A stretch of DNA of 29,463 bases, taken from positions 1 to 29,463 of the forward strand of contig CBFHSE010000018.1 in assembly GCA_965658435.1 (NCBI GenBank), given 5' to 3'. Below the pieces are notes generated by a model. That model made no database searches and was not told where the DNA came from. It saw only the letters and a program-made list of their open reading frames with translations. How positions within the stretch are numbered: position 1 is the stretch's first letter; every line of letters begins with the position of its first letter. This document shows, in pieces, positions 17,677 to 25,325 of the stretch. A program made the translations under genes and the position numbers. Origin of the DNA: JADHLN01 sp965658435 (GTDB lineage Bacteria > Pseudomonadota > Alphaproteobacteria > Rickettsiales > JABIRX01).

Positions 17677-19060
17677 ACTTACCTCCTTCAGGAATTAAAT
17701 AACCTATGGCTCTTAAATCTTCTTTAAAAACAAATTTAGCAGCCTTATTAATATCCTTAGATTTAACCTCAGAAATATTTTTATCCCAATTAAGAATATC
17801 AAAAATAGAAACACCAGTCGTATAATTCATGCCAATAATATATGCTAACGACTTATATGATTCTTTACTATAAAGAGACTCAATTAAAAATAATGATTTA
17901 GCTCTCTCAAGATCATCAGATTTAATCCTGTTATTTTTTAATTTTTCTAATTCCTCAGTAATAATATCCTGAATTTCATCCTTGTATTTTTCATGTTTTG
18001 CAACTACTGAAATTTCAAAAAAGCTCTGACCTCTAGATAAATCGCTGTAATTACTTGATACTGATAAAGCAAGATCCTTCTCTATTACCAACTTCTTATA
18101 TAAAATAGAATTTTTATGTTCTGCCAGCAAATAAGAAGCAATAGCTAAAGGATATGTATGATTTTTATCCTTTGACAAAGCGGAAGGAGCTAAGTAAACC
18201 ATTGATATCTCTAAATTAGAGCTATTTTTATCCTCATGAGTAACTAAATTATTTTTTACAGAGGTAACTTCTTTAATTTTATAAAAAGCCTTGCTTCCGC
18301 CTTTTTTTAAAGGAGAATAATATTTATCGACTAATTTTTTAACAGCTTCAATATCAATATCCCCTGCAATTACCAACACCGCATTATTTGGGTGGTAATA
18401 TTTATTATAAAATTCCAAAGCATCTTCATGAGTTAATTTTGCAATATCTTCCTCATAACCTATTAATGGTCTTCCATAAGGAATTGATTTGCCAAAAATA
18501 GCCTCACGTAATTTTTCAGATAAGACTGCTCTTGGTGAATTATCCCTTCGCATTAACCTCTCTTCTAAAACAACATTTCTTTCTATTTTAGTTTGCTTGG
18601 GCTCCAAAATAATATTTCTCATTCTGTCAGATTCAATATCCATTATTTCAGAAAGATATTTTTTTGGAATAGTTTGATAATATGCAGTAAAATCATAAGA
18701 GGTAAAAGCATTATGAGATCCACCAATAGAAGAAACATAATTATCTAAATAATCTTTCGGATATTTTTCAGTACCATGAAATAATAAATGCTCCAAATAA
18801 TGTGCAAGGCCAGTTTTTCCTAGTTTTTCATTAACTCCACCAACATAATACCATAACATATGCATAATTGCTGGCACTCTATTATTAGGAATTAAAATAA
18901 CTTCCATTTCATTTTCAAGCTTATAATGCTCTAAATGATATTTAGCTGATTCAATATTAGGCTTTTTAAACATATCTATAAAAACAGAAAAATTAATTAT
19001 AATTATTATCGCAATTATTGGAATCAAAAAAATTACTAATAGATTTTTCCATTTCTTCAT
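17663..19060 (-). CDS. M16 family zinc metallopeptidase, membrane-anchored or exported
   Basis: Insulinase/processing-peptidase family protein of 465 residues. The inverted zinc motif HYLEH is at residues 87-91, with the downstream glutamate ligand in ERNVVLEER at about residue 166. GGSHNAFTSYDFTAYYQ and the AVLVIAGDID block are typical of M16B. The second-half domain (about 240-450) is present, so the length is that of one full two-domain subunit. The N-terminus (MKKWKNLLVIFLIP and onward to about residue 28) is a signal or anchor sequence, implying periplasmic action. Alphaproteobacteria often encode an inactive M16 partner next to the active one; none is seen here. The gene overlaps dusB by 68 bp and purM by 14 bp. 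Confidence 0.92.
   Translation of the reverse strand: MKKWKNLLVIFLIPIIAIIIIINFSVFIDMFKKPNIESAKYHLEHYKLENEMEVILIPNNRVPAIMHMLWYYVGGVNEKLGKTGLAHYLEHLLFHGTEKYPKDYLDNYVSSIGGSHNAFTSYDFTAYYQTIPKKYLSEIMDIESDRMRNIILEPKQTKIERNVVLEERLMRRDNSPRAVLSEKLREAIFGKSIPYGRPLIGYEEDIAKLTHEDALEFYNKYYHPNNAVLVIAGDIDIEAVKKLVDKYYSPLKKGGSKAFYKIKEVTSVKNNLVTHEDKNSSNLEISMVYLAPSALSKDKNHTYPLAIASYLLAEHKNSILYKKLVIEKDLALSVSSNYSDLSRGQSFFEISVVAKHEKYKDEIQDIITEELEKLKNNRIKSDDLERAKSLFLIESLYSKESYKSLAYIIGMNYTTGVSIFDILNWDKNISEVKSKDINKAAKFVFKEDLRAIGYLIPEGGKFGKK
17681..17688 (-). promoter_or_regulatory. consensus Shine-Dalgarno deciding the purM TTG start
   Basis: AAGGAGGT on the minus strand, 4 bp before TTG at 17676, within the codons for the Glu-Gly-Gly near the C-terminus of the M16 peptidase. 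Most genes in this window lack any such site, so it is notable and fixes an unusual start codon. Confidence 0.75.
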
Positions 19061-19982
19061 AATTAGTTAACTTATTAATTTGAGCTCTAAACTCAGCAGA
19101 ATTTTTCATTCCACTGCTATACCAGCCTAAATGCTTCCTCATAATTTTAACACCACTCTCCTCTCCATATAATGCAACAGAATCTTCTAACTGCAACTTA
19201 ATAATTTTTAATTTTTCATTTATTTCGGGCTCAGCAACATATTCACCATGATTTATCTCTCTATCAATTTGGTTAATTAACCATGGTTTTCCATAACAAG
19301 CCCTTCCAATCATAACCCCATTAGCTCCCGATTGCAACAATGCTTCTTTTGCATCATTTGCCGTTTTAATATCACCATTAACAATAACAGGTATTGAAAC
19401 ATTATCTTTTACCTTTTTTACAAACTTCCAATCTGCAACCCCTTTATACATCTGACATCTGGTTCTACCATGTATGGTAATCATTTTTATACCAATATTT
19501 TCTGCCATATATGCCAAATTAGGAGCGTTCAAACTATTGCTATCCCAACCCATACGCATCTTAAGGGTAACAGGGATATCCACAGATTTTACAACAGACT
19601 CTAAAATTTTAATTGCGAGCTTTTCATCTTTCATAAGTGCAGATCCCGCATTTCCTCCTACAACTTTTTTTACAGGACAGCCAAAATTAATATCTATAAT
19701 ATCAGCACCTAAATCCTGATTTAATTTAGCAGCAACTCCCATAACTTCAGGGTCACAGCCTGCTAACTGTACAACATCAGGCATATCATTTTTTTTATCA
19801 AAACGACATTTTTGCATTGAATTTTTTGTTTCTATAATCATTGCCCTACTTGCAATCATTTCAGAAACAACCAATCCAGCTCCATATTTCTTAACTAATT
19901 TTCTATAAGGAAAATCACTTACACCTGACATTGGCGCAAGAAATATATTTGAGACTAAATTATGCTTACCTAAAGTGATCAT
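18993..19982 (-). CDS. dusB: tRNA-dihydrouridine synthase, DusB type
   Basis: FMN-dependent enzyme reducing uridine to dihydrouridine in the D-loop of tRNAs. The 329 residues include LAPMSGVSDFPYR for FMN binding, SEMIASRA, DINFGCPVKKVVGGNAGSAL with the catalytic Cys102, TIHGRTRCQMYKG and the C-terminal phosphate-binding NGDIKTANDAKE and GVMIGRACYGKPW. It matches the NifR3/DusB subgroup. The last ten residues or so are Asn/Asp-rich (ending CDNNYN) beyond the usual family end, and their DNA is shared with the start of the M16 gene in another frame. ntrB, a common alphaproteobacterial neighbour of dusB, is absent. It heads the minus-strand group dusB-M16-purM. Confidence 0.94.
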   Translation of the reverse strand: MITLGKHNLVSNIFLAPMSGVSDFPYRKLVKKYGAGLVVSEMIASRAMIIETKNSMQKCRFDKKNDMPDVVQLAGCDPEVMGVAAKLNQDLGADIIDINFGCPVKKVVGGNAGSALMKDEKLAIKILESVVKSVDIPVTLKMRMGWDSNSLNAPNLAYMAENIGIKMITIHGRTRCQMYKGVADWKFVKKVKDNVSIPVIVNGDIKTANDAKEALLQSGANGVMIGRACYGKPWLINQIDREINHGEYVAEPEINEKLKIIKLQLEDSVALYGEESGVKIMRKHLGWYSSGMKNSAEFRAQINKLTNYEEMEKSISNFFDSNNCDNNYN

Positions 19983-20035
19983 ATATAAATTTTTTACTTG
20001 ATATAAATTATATATAATAGATTTTCAAGGCTAGA

Positions 20036-20806
20036 TTAATTAAATATATATTTTCCACTTACGACTAATTTGCATCCAGTTTCATTACTGAAATTCCAAG
20101 AACCATCACCGAAATGACACGCATCACCCCAACGATCAACAATTACTGAACTACTAGCAATCAAAAGACCTGTTTTAGTAGCACCATCATCAAATTTATT
20201 ATCTAAAAAATAAACTTCGCTAAGAGTAAATGGAGCATCATCTACTGAAGACCAACGTTCTTCATATAACATTGGATTATCAAGAACTATATTATTATAA
20301 GGATGCAAAGCATTTCCATAAGCACCAGACATAAAAACGCTTGTATAAACAATAATATCATAATTCATATATTTAGAATTATAGGAATTTTCAGTGTTAT
20401 GATATCCATTTTCTTGACTACCAATTACACCAGAAAAACTTCCTTCAATCAAATCTGCTAACTTTAAATGTTGCCAAAATCTAAGCGATTCTACGCTAGA
20501 TCTAGTAGCACTATCAGCATCCTGAATAATACCATCATTATTACCATTACATCCAGTAGGAGCAGCCGCATCACCACCACAACCATCTCCAAAATAAAAA
20601 TAAGAATTACCAAAATCACCAGGAATAGTTTCGTATAATGTGTTAAATTGTTTAACAGCAACTCCAATTTGATTTATCTCTTTAAAAACAGATTTAAGTT
20701 TGAAATTTTCTAACATTTTAAAACCAGAACTAACTTAGAAAAACAACAATCCCATTATTATTATAACTATAGATATTTCAATCAAACTAAATGCTTTTTT
20801 ATTCAT
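20036..20806 (-). pseudogene. Type IV prepilin/type II pseudopilin-like gene interrupted by one in-frame TAA
   Basis: The ATG at 20806 (preceded by a good Shine-Dalgarno AAGGGA at 20819-20814) encodes a textbook prepilin N-terminus: MNKKA, cleavage site, FSLIEISIVIIIMGLLFF with the conserved Glu5. Codon 24 is TAA (20737-20735). The same frame then continues without further stops for 232 codons through VSSGFK and MLENFKLKS to 20036. The downstream part matches pilin-like proteins with IPGDFGNSYFYFGDG, CNGNNDGIIQ, RFWQHLKLADLIEG and a C-terminal Cys pair region. Restored length is about 256 residues. The stop sits inside the membrane helix, so without readthrough no pilin is made. A later ATG at 20716 could only give a product without the helix. 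No other pilus or T2SS genes are in the window. Confidence 0.85.
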
Positions 20807-20842
20807 ATAAACATCCCTTAATTAAGAACCTTAATATATTAA

Positions 20843-20851
20843 ATTATAACA
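20843..20851 (-). promoter_or_regulatory. extended -10 promoter of the prepilin gene
   Basis: TGT followed by TATAAT on the minus strand (20851-20843), with a weak -35 TTGTTT (20871-20866) at 17 bp. The predicted start near 20836 leaves about 30 nt before the ATG at 20806, including the ribosome-binding site. Promoter and ribosome-binding site look intact although the coding frame is interrupted. Confidence 0.45.
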
Positions 20852-20871
20852 TAAAAGTAAAAAATAAACAA

Positions 20872-20889
20872 ATTTACATTATTTACATT
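20872..20889. repeat. tandem 9-bp direct repeat upstream of transporter promoter
   Basis: ATTTACATT occurs twice in tandem (20872-20880 and 20881-20889), just upstream of the -35 at 20895. It is short and AT-rich and could be chance, but it sits in the divergent control region. Confidence 0.35.
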
Positions 20890-20894
20890 ATAGT

Positions 20895-20922
20895 TTGACA
20901 GCAATTTTAATATTGCTAAAAA
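20895..20922 (+). promoter_or_regulatory. promoter of the SLC13-type transporter gene
   Basis: Perfect -35 TTGACA (20895-20900), 16-bp spacer ending in TGC (extended -10) and TAAAAA (20917-20922, 4 of 6). The predicted start near 20929 gives about 15 nt of leader to the ATG at 20944. Confidence 0.55.
20900..20917. promoter_or_regulatory. 18-bp palindrome in the promoter spacer, candidate operator
   Basis: AGCAAT (20900-20905) and ATTGCT (20912-20917) are perfect inverted hexamers, and 8 of 9 position pairs over the 18 bp are complementary. The element fills the space between -35 and -10 of the transporter promoter and touches both. This is where a repressor dimer would block polymerase. The regulator is unknown. 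Confidence 0.45.
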
Positions 20923-20943
20923 TAAGCCAAAGAAAGTTATTGC

Positions 20944-22803
20944 ATGTATCCAGAATCATCATTATTTATTACTAAATTTGTTACATTTCATACATGGATT
21001 GTTCTAGGAATTATTTTCCTTGCGATGATCTCATATTCATTAGAGAAAATATCGCTCGAGCTAACATCACTACTTACAATTACAAGCTTAATATTATTTT
21101 TTCATTTTTTTCCCTTAACTGATCACGGGGGAAAAACAACACTTAGCTCTGAGCAATTACTACATGGCTTTGCTCATCCTGCCTTAATCACTATAGTATG
21201 TCTTCTCATTATTGGGCAAGCAGTTATTCAATCCAATGCATTAAATGTGATACCTAAATTTCTAATGTATATCACAAGAAATAATGCTGCCATAGCAATT
21301 GTAATATCATTAATTATTGTAATAATAATTAGCGCATTCATGAACAACACTCCTGTTGTTGTAATATTTATCCCTATTCTTGCAGAAATAGCTAAAAAAC
21401 TTAATATTTCCTCAAGTAAGGTAATGATTCCTTTATCTTATGCTGCAATTTTAGGAGGCATGATGACCCTAATAGGAAGTAGTACAAATCTATTAGTATC
21501 AGGTACGGTAGAATCAATGGGATTAAACCCTATAAAATTCTTTGAATTCTTTATTCCTGGATCAATTATGGCCGTAATTGGAATGACCTTTATAATTACA
21601 ATATTGCCAAAAATCCTACCTGATAACATCTCAAAAGAACATGAATATCACGATGAAAGACCTTTTGTATCTCAGATTATAATAACTAAAGATTCAAATT
21701 TTGCAGAGACAAAGTTAATAGAAGGTACATTACCAAATTTCAAAGATATAACAATAAGAGTAATTGAAAGAGGTAATAAAACATATCTACCACCATTTCA
21801 AGACGATATGATAATAATGGAGAATGACATTTTAGCTATATCTGGTACTAGAGAGGAGTTATCAAAATTAATCTATAAAAAAACAGATATATTCATTAAA
21901 AATCTACATATGGGCAAAAATCAAATTAGCCATAATAATAATCTAAACGCAAGTGAAGCTAACCTTGCAGAATTAGTTGTAGCTCCAGCATCGCCATTAA
22001 TTGGCCAAACTATAAGCAACTCTGGCATATATTCAAATTATAATTTCCCAGTAATTGGTGTTCAAAGAAAAGGAAGCTTAATCAAAAATAAAATATCTGA
22101 ATTAAGATTAGTTGCAGGTGATGTTTTATTAGTACTCGGAGAAACAAATCAACTTTTTAATATCAAACAAAACAAAGATTTCATTTTAACAAAATGGGCA
22201 ACCCAGCAAATTAATTCTATAAAAAAAATTGTTACTACATTAATAATATTTACATTAATAATTATAACTTCCGCCTTAAATATAATTCCTATAACTATAT
22301 CCTCATTTACTGGTGCTGCTCTACTAATATTATTTAAAACAATAAATATAAGACAAGCAGCTAGAAGTATAGATAGAAACGTAGCATTAATGATTGTAGC
22401 ATCACTAGCTATGGGAAGCGCTATGCAAGCCACTGGAGGTGCTGCCTTACTTGCCGACAACTTTCTTAAAATTACACTTGGTCTATCAAACCTAGGCATT
22501 ATAGCTTTTTTCTTTTTATTCATGACATTAATGACTAATCTATTAAGCAATTCAACCACAGCTGTATTATTTACACCTATAGCTGTTAATTTAGCATTAA
22601 AACTTGGTATTGATCCAAGAATTCTTATTTACGGTGTAATATTTGCAAGTAATTGCTCTTTTGTTACACCTATTGGATACCAAACTAATCTTCTAGTAAT
22701 GTCTCCTGGAAGATATAAATTTATTGATTTTATGAAAGGTGGAATTGCTTTAGCATTGATTATGTGCTTCTCTTACACAATGCTCGTTAAATATTATTTC
22801 TAA
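20944..22803 (+). CDS. SLC13/DASS-like anion permease with two internal TrkA-C (RCK_C) domains
   Basis: Inner-membrane transporter of 619 residues in the divalent-anion/sodium symporter-like superfamily. An N-terminal membrane half (about residues 15-225) holds the conserved FMNNTPVVVIFIPI and MMTLIGSSTNLLVSG hairpin motifs. Next come two TrkA-C type regulatory domains (about 240-315 and 335-405; LVAGDVLLVLGE marks the second). The C-terminal membrane half (about 415-619) repeats the pattern with NLLSNSTTAVLFTPI and VTPIGYQTNLLVMSPG. This arrangement is standard for bacterial SLC13 permeases; substrates in the family include dicarboxylates, sulfate and similar anions, and this one cannot be assigned. 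It has its own promoter with an operator-like palindrome and converges on the coiled-coil gene (5 bp between stops). Confidence 0.92.
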   Translation: MYPESSLFITKFVTFHTWIVLGIIFLAMISYSLEKISLELTSLLTITSLILFFHFFPLTDHGGKTTLSSEQLLHGFAHPALITIVCLLIIGQAVIQSNALNVIPKFLMYITRNNAAIAIVISLIIVIIISAFMNNTPVVVIFIPILAEIAKKLNISSSKVMIPLSYAAILGGMMTLIGSSTNLLVSGTVESMGLNPIKFFEFFIPGSIMAVIGMTFIITILPKILPDNISKEHEYHDERPFVSQIIITKDSNFAETKLIEGTLPNFKDITIRVIERGNKTYLPPFQDDMIIMENDILAISGTREELSKLIYKKTDIFIKNLHMGKNQISHNNNLNASEANLAELVVAPASPLIGQTISNSGIYSNYNFPVIGVQRKGSLIKNKISELRLVAGDVLLVLGETNQLFNIKQNKDFILTKWATQQINSIKKIVTTLIIFTLIIITSALNIIPITISSFTGAALLILFKTINIRQAARSIDRNVALMIVASLAMGSAMQATGGAALLADNFLKITLGLSNLGIIAFFFLFMTLMTNLLSNSTTAVLFTPIAVNLALKLGIDPRILIYGVIFASNCSFVTPIGYQTNLLVMSPGRYKFIDFMKGGIALALIMCFSYTMLVKYYF

Positions 22804-22808
22804 GAAAA

Positions 22809-25304
22809 TTATCTAGCTAGTCCTTCATTGCTACCAGGATATCTAGAAGATAAAATCCTACCTTGATAACTATCTAATCCAGCATCAACAATCTTATTAA
22901 TATCCTTTATTGATTTCTCTGAAGCACTTATTTTATCTGATTGCACATCTAATACATAAATAGATGCTGATAAACAAATAAACGCAAGAACTATACATAA
23001 TGGTAACAAACTTCCTGCAAAAACTGCTGCTACTGCAAATCCAGCAAAGCCACCATTGCATATAGCTGAACCAATCATCATACGACTTCTATCAGCTAAG
23101 ATATCTTCTCTATATTCTTCCTTACTCTTTCTAGGAGCTAATTTACTTAATATTTCACCATCATTATATCTTAATAATGGATGTTCATTATCTGCTAATA
23201 TTTCACCTTTTTCTTCTACTACCCTAGCTCTTGCTTCTGCCTTTATAGCTCTTTCTTCTGCTTGTTTTTGAGCTGCTTCTTCTGCCTCTTTAGCTGCTTC
23301 TGCTTCCTCTTTAGCTTGTTTTTGAGCTGCCGCAACTCTTGCTTCTGCTTCCTCTTTAGCTCTTTCTGCTGCCTTTTTATCTGCTTCTGCTGCCGCCTTA
23401 GATGATTCTAATTGTTGTTGAGCTGCCGCAGCTTTTTCTTCTGCTGCCGCAACTCCAGCTTCTGCTGCCGCCTTAGCTGCTTCTACTTCTTCCCTAGCTT
23501 GTTGTTGAGCTCTTTCTTCCAATGCCGCCTTAGATGATTCTAATTGTTGTTGAGCTGCCGCAGCTTTTTCTTCTGCTGCCGCAACTCTTGCTGCTGCTTC
23601 CGCTCTAGCTGCTTCTGCTTCTTCTTTAGCTCTTTCTTCTTCTTCCGCTCTAGCTGCTTCTAATTGTTGTTGAGCTGCCGCAACTTCTTCTTTTGCTCTA
23701 CTAGCTTCTTCTTTTGCTCTACTAGCTTCTTCTGCTTCCTCTTTAGCTGCTTCTGCTTCCTCTTTAGCTTGTTTTTGAGCTGCCGCAACTCTTTCTTCTG
23801 CTTCAGCCTTAGCTGCTTCTAATTGTTGTTGAGCTTTTGCTTCTGCTGCCGCTCTAGCTGCTTCAGCTGTCGTAGCTCTTTCTTCTGCTACCGCAACTTG
23901 TTGCTGAGCTGCTGCAACTTGTTTTTGAGCTTCCACTTGAGCTGCTTCTGCTGCCGCTTGAGCTGCTTCTACTTCCGCCTTAGCTGCTTCTAATTGTTGT
24001 TGAGCTTTTGCTTCTGCTGCTGCTTGACCTGCTTCTGCTTCCCTAGCTTGTTGCTGAGCTACCGCAACTTGTTGCTGAGCTGCTGCAACTTGTTTTTGAG
24101 CTTCCACTTGAGCTGCTTCTGCTGCCGCTTGAGCTGCTTCTACTTCCGCCTTAGCTGCTTCTAATTGTTGTTGAGCTTTTGCTTCTGCTGCCGCTTGACC
24201 TGCTTCTGCTTCCCTAGCTTGTTGCTGAGCTACCGCAACTTGTTGCTGAGCTGCTGCAACTTGTTTTTGAGCTTCCACTTGAGCTGCTTCTGCTGCCGCT
24301 TGAGCTGCTTCTACTTCCGCCTTAGCTGCTTCTAATTGTTGTTGAGCTTTTGCTTCTGCTGCCGCTTGACCTGCTTCTGCTTCCCTAGCTTGTTGCTGAG
24401 CTACCGCAACTTGTTGCTGAGCTGCTGCAACTTGTTTTTGAGCTTCCACTTGAGCTGCTTCTGCTGCCGCTTGAGCTGCTTCTACTTCCGCCTTAGCTGC
24501 TTCTAATTGTTGTTGAGCTTTTGCTTCTGCTGCCGCTTGACCTGCTTCTGCTTCCCTAGCTTGTTGCTGAGCTACCGCAACTTGTTGCTGAGCTGCTGCA
24601 ACTTGTTTTTGAGCTTCCACTTGAGCTGCTTCTGCTGCCGCTTGAGCTGCTTCTGCTTCCCTAGCTTTTGCTTCTGCTTCCACTTGAACTGCTTCTGCTG
24701 CCGCTTGAGCTGCTTCTGCTTCTTCTTTAGCTCTTTCTTCTGCTTGTTTTTGAGCTGCTAGTACTGACGTAATTTGTTGTAGAGCTGCCTCTTGAGCTTC
24801 TTCTAATGCCGAAACTTGTTCTTCTACTACCCTAGCTTTTGCTTCTGCTTCCACTTGAGCTGCTTCTGCTGCCTCTTTAGCTGCTTCTACTGCACTAGCT
24901 CTTTCTGCTGCATGTTCAATTTGATCAGCTAACTCAAATGAATCATTGTTTACAAGTTTTAAATTATCTTCCAATTCTGCAATATGTTGATCACGATCTA
25001 AAATATCTTGAATACGAAAATTAAGATTTCTTTCGTACAAATCACATTGATCTTGTGCTAATGCAAATTTTTGTTCTGCTGCCTCTCTAGCTGCTTCTGC
25101 TGCCGCAGCTCTTGCTTCTGCTGCCCTAGCTGCTACTGCTTCTTCTTTAGCTCTTTCTTCTGCTGCCTCTCTAGCTGCTACTGCTTCCCCAACTTCTTGC
25201 TGAGCTTGTGGTCCTTGAGTTCCAGCTTCCAATTCAGCAACCCTAGCTCTTACATGTCCAACAGTCGTATTACTCGTATCTCTCATATATCTCACATTAA
25301 TCAT
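22809..25304 (-). CDS. Repeat-rich Ala/Glu/Gln coiled-coil protein with C-terminal transmembrane hairpin
   Basis: I do not recognise a named family. Of 831 residues, about 1-715 are dominated by Ala, Glu, Gln, Lys and Arg with almost no Gly, Pro or aromatics, predicting one very long coiled coil. An exception is a mixed segment at about 85-135 (CDLYERNLNFRIQD). Residues 218-473 are about 4.5 near-identical copies of a 57-residue unit (AQKQVAAAQQQVAVAQQQ and onward). A second duplication (KAAAAQQQLESSKA) lies at about 570-640. Near the C-terminus are two adjacent hydrophobic helices (about 744-764 and 766-786) and a 45-residue polar tail. There is no signal peptide, so the coil is probably cytoplasmic or delivered into a host. 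The repeat part is visibly richer in G+C than its neighbours because of the many GCN alanine codons. An alternative ATG is at codon 7. Confidence 0.85.
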   Translation of the reverse strand: MINVRYMRDTSNTTVGHVRARVAELEAGTQGPQAQQEVGEAVAAREAAEERAKEEAVAARAAEARAAAAEAAREAAEQKFALAQDQCDLYERNLNFRIQDILDRDQHIAELEDNLKLVNNDSFELADQIEHAAERASAVEAAKEAAEAAQVEAEAKARVVEEQVSALEEAQEAALQQITSVLAAQKQAEERAKEEAEAAQAAAEAVQVEAEAKAREAEAAQAAAEAAQVEAQKQVAAAQQQVAVAQQQAREAEAGQAAAEAKAQQQLEAAKAEVEAAQAAAEAAQVEAQKQVAAAQQQVAVAQQQAREAEAGQAAAEAKAQQQLEAAKAEVEAAQAAAEAAQVEAQKQVAAAQQQVAVAQQQAREAEAGQAAAEAKAQQQLEAAKAEVEAAQAAAEAAQVEAQKQVAAAQQQVAVAQQQAREAEAGQAAAEAKAQQQLEAAKAEVEAAQAAAEAAQVEAQKQVAAAQQQVAVAEERATTAEAARAAAEAKAQQQLEAAKAEAEERVAAAQKQAKEEAEAAKEEAEEASRAKEEASRAKEEVAAAQQQLEAARAEEEERAKEEAEAARAEAAARVAAAEEKAAAAQQQLESSKAALEERAQQQAREEVEAAKAAAEAGVAAAEEKAAAAQQQLESSKAAAEADKKAAERAKEEAEARVAAAQKQAKEEAEAAKEAEEAAQKQAEERAIKAEARARVVEEKGEILADNEHPLLRYNDGEILSKLAPRKSKEEYREDILADRSRMMIGSAICNGGFAGFAVAAVFAGSLLPLCIVLAFICLSASIYVLDVQSDKISASEKSIKDINKIVDAGLDSYQGRILSSRYPGSNEGLAR
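23391..23587 (-). repeat. 132-bp spaced direct repeat in the coiled-coil gene
   Basis: A 65-bp block at 23391-23455 recurs identically at 23523-23587, an offset of 132 bp (44 codons). The intervening sequences differ more. It is a second, independent in-frame duplication in the same gene. Confidence 0.85.
23887..24654 (-). repeat. 171-bp tandem repeat, about 4.5 copies, inside the coiled-coil gene
   Basis: The same landmark (GACCTGCTTCTGCTTCC on the plus strand) recurs at 24026, 24197, 24368 and 24539, exactly 171 bp apart. Copies are almost identical in DNA, for example one C/T difference just before the first landmark. Matching begins at 23887 and ends at 24654. 171 bp is 57 codons, so copy-number change keeps the frame. 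Confidence 0.95.
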
Positions 25305-25325
25305 TAATTTTATAAAACTTTAAAT

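Noticed and set aside
19983..20035. Promoter for dusB (TTGAAA with a TATATC at 17 bp on the minus strand) and the ATTATATATAAT palindrome
   Set aside because: The -10 is weak and such strings are common by chance in this AT-rich gap, so it was not listed as a feature.
20735..20737. TAA reassigned as a sense codon in this genome
   Set aside because: Many intact genes here end with TAA at the expected family lengths (for example gpsA, zapE and the M16 gene), so it is a normal stop and this gene is interrupted.
23887..24654. CRISPR-like or satellite array
   Set aside because: The unit is 171 bp with no unique spacers, lies wholly inside an open frame and is in phase with codons, so it is a protein-coding tandem repeat.
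23056..25307. Long plus-strand reading frames rich in Cys, Phe, Leu and Ser opposite the coiled-coil gene
   Set aside because: They are the antisense reading of GCT/GCA-type alanine and Glu/Gln codons. Composition alone keeps the frames open; there is no start context and they break where the repeats end.
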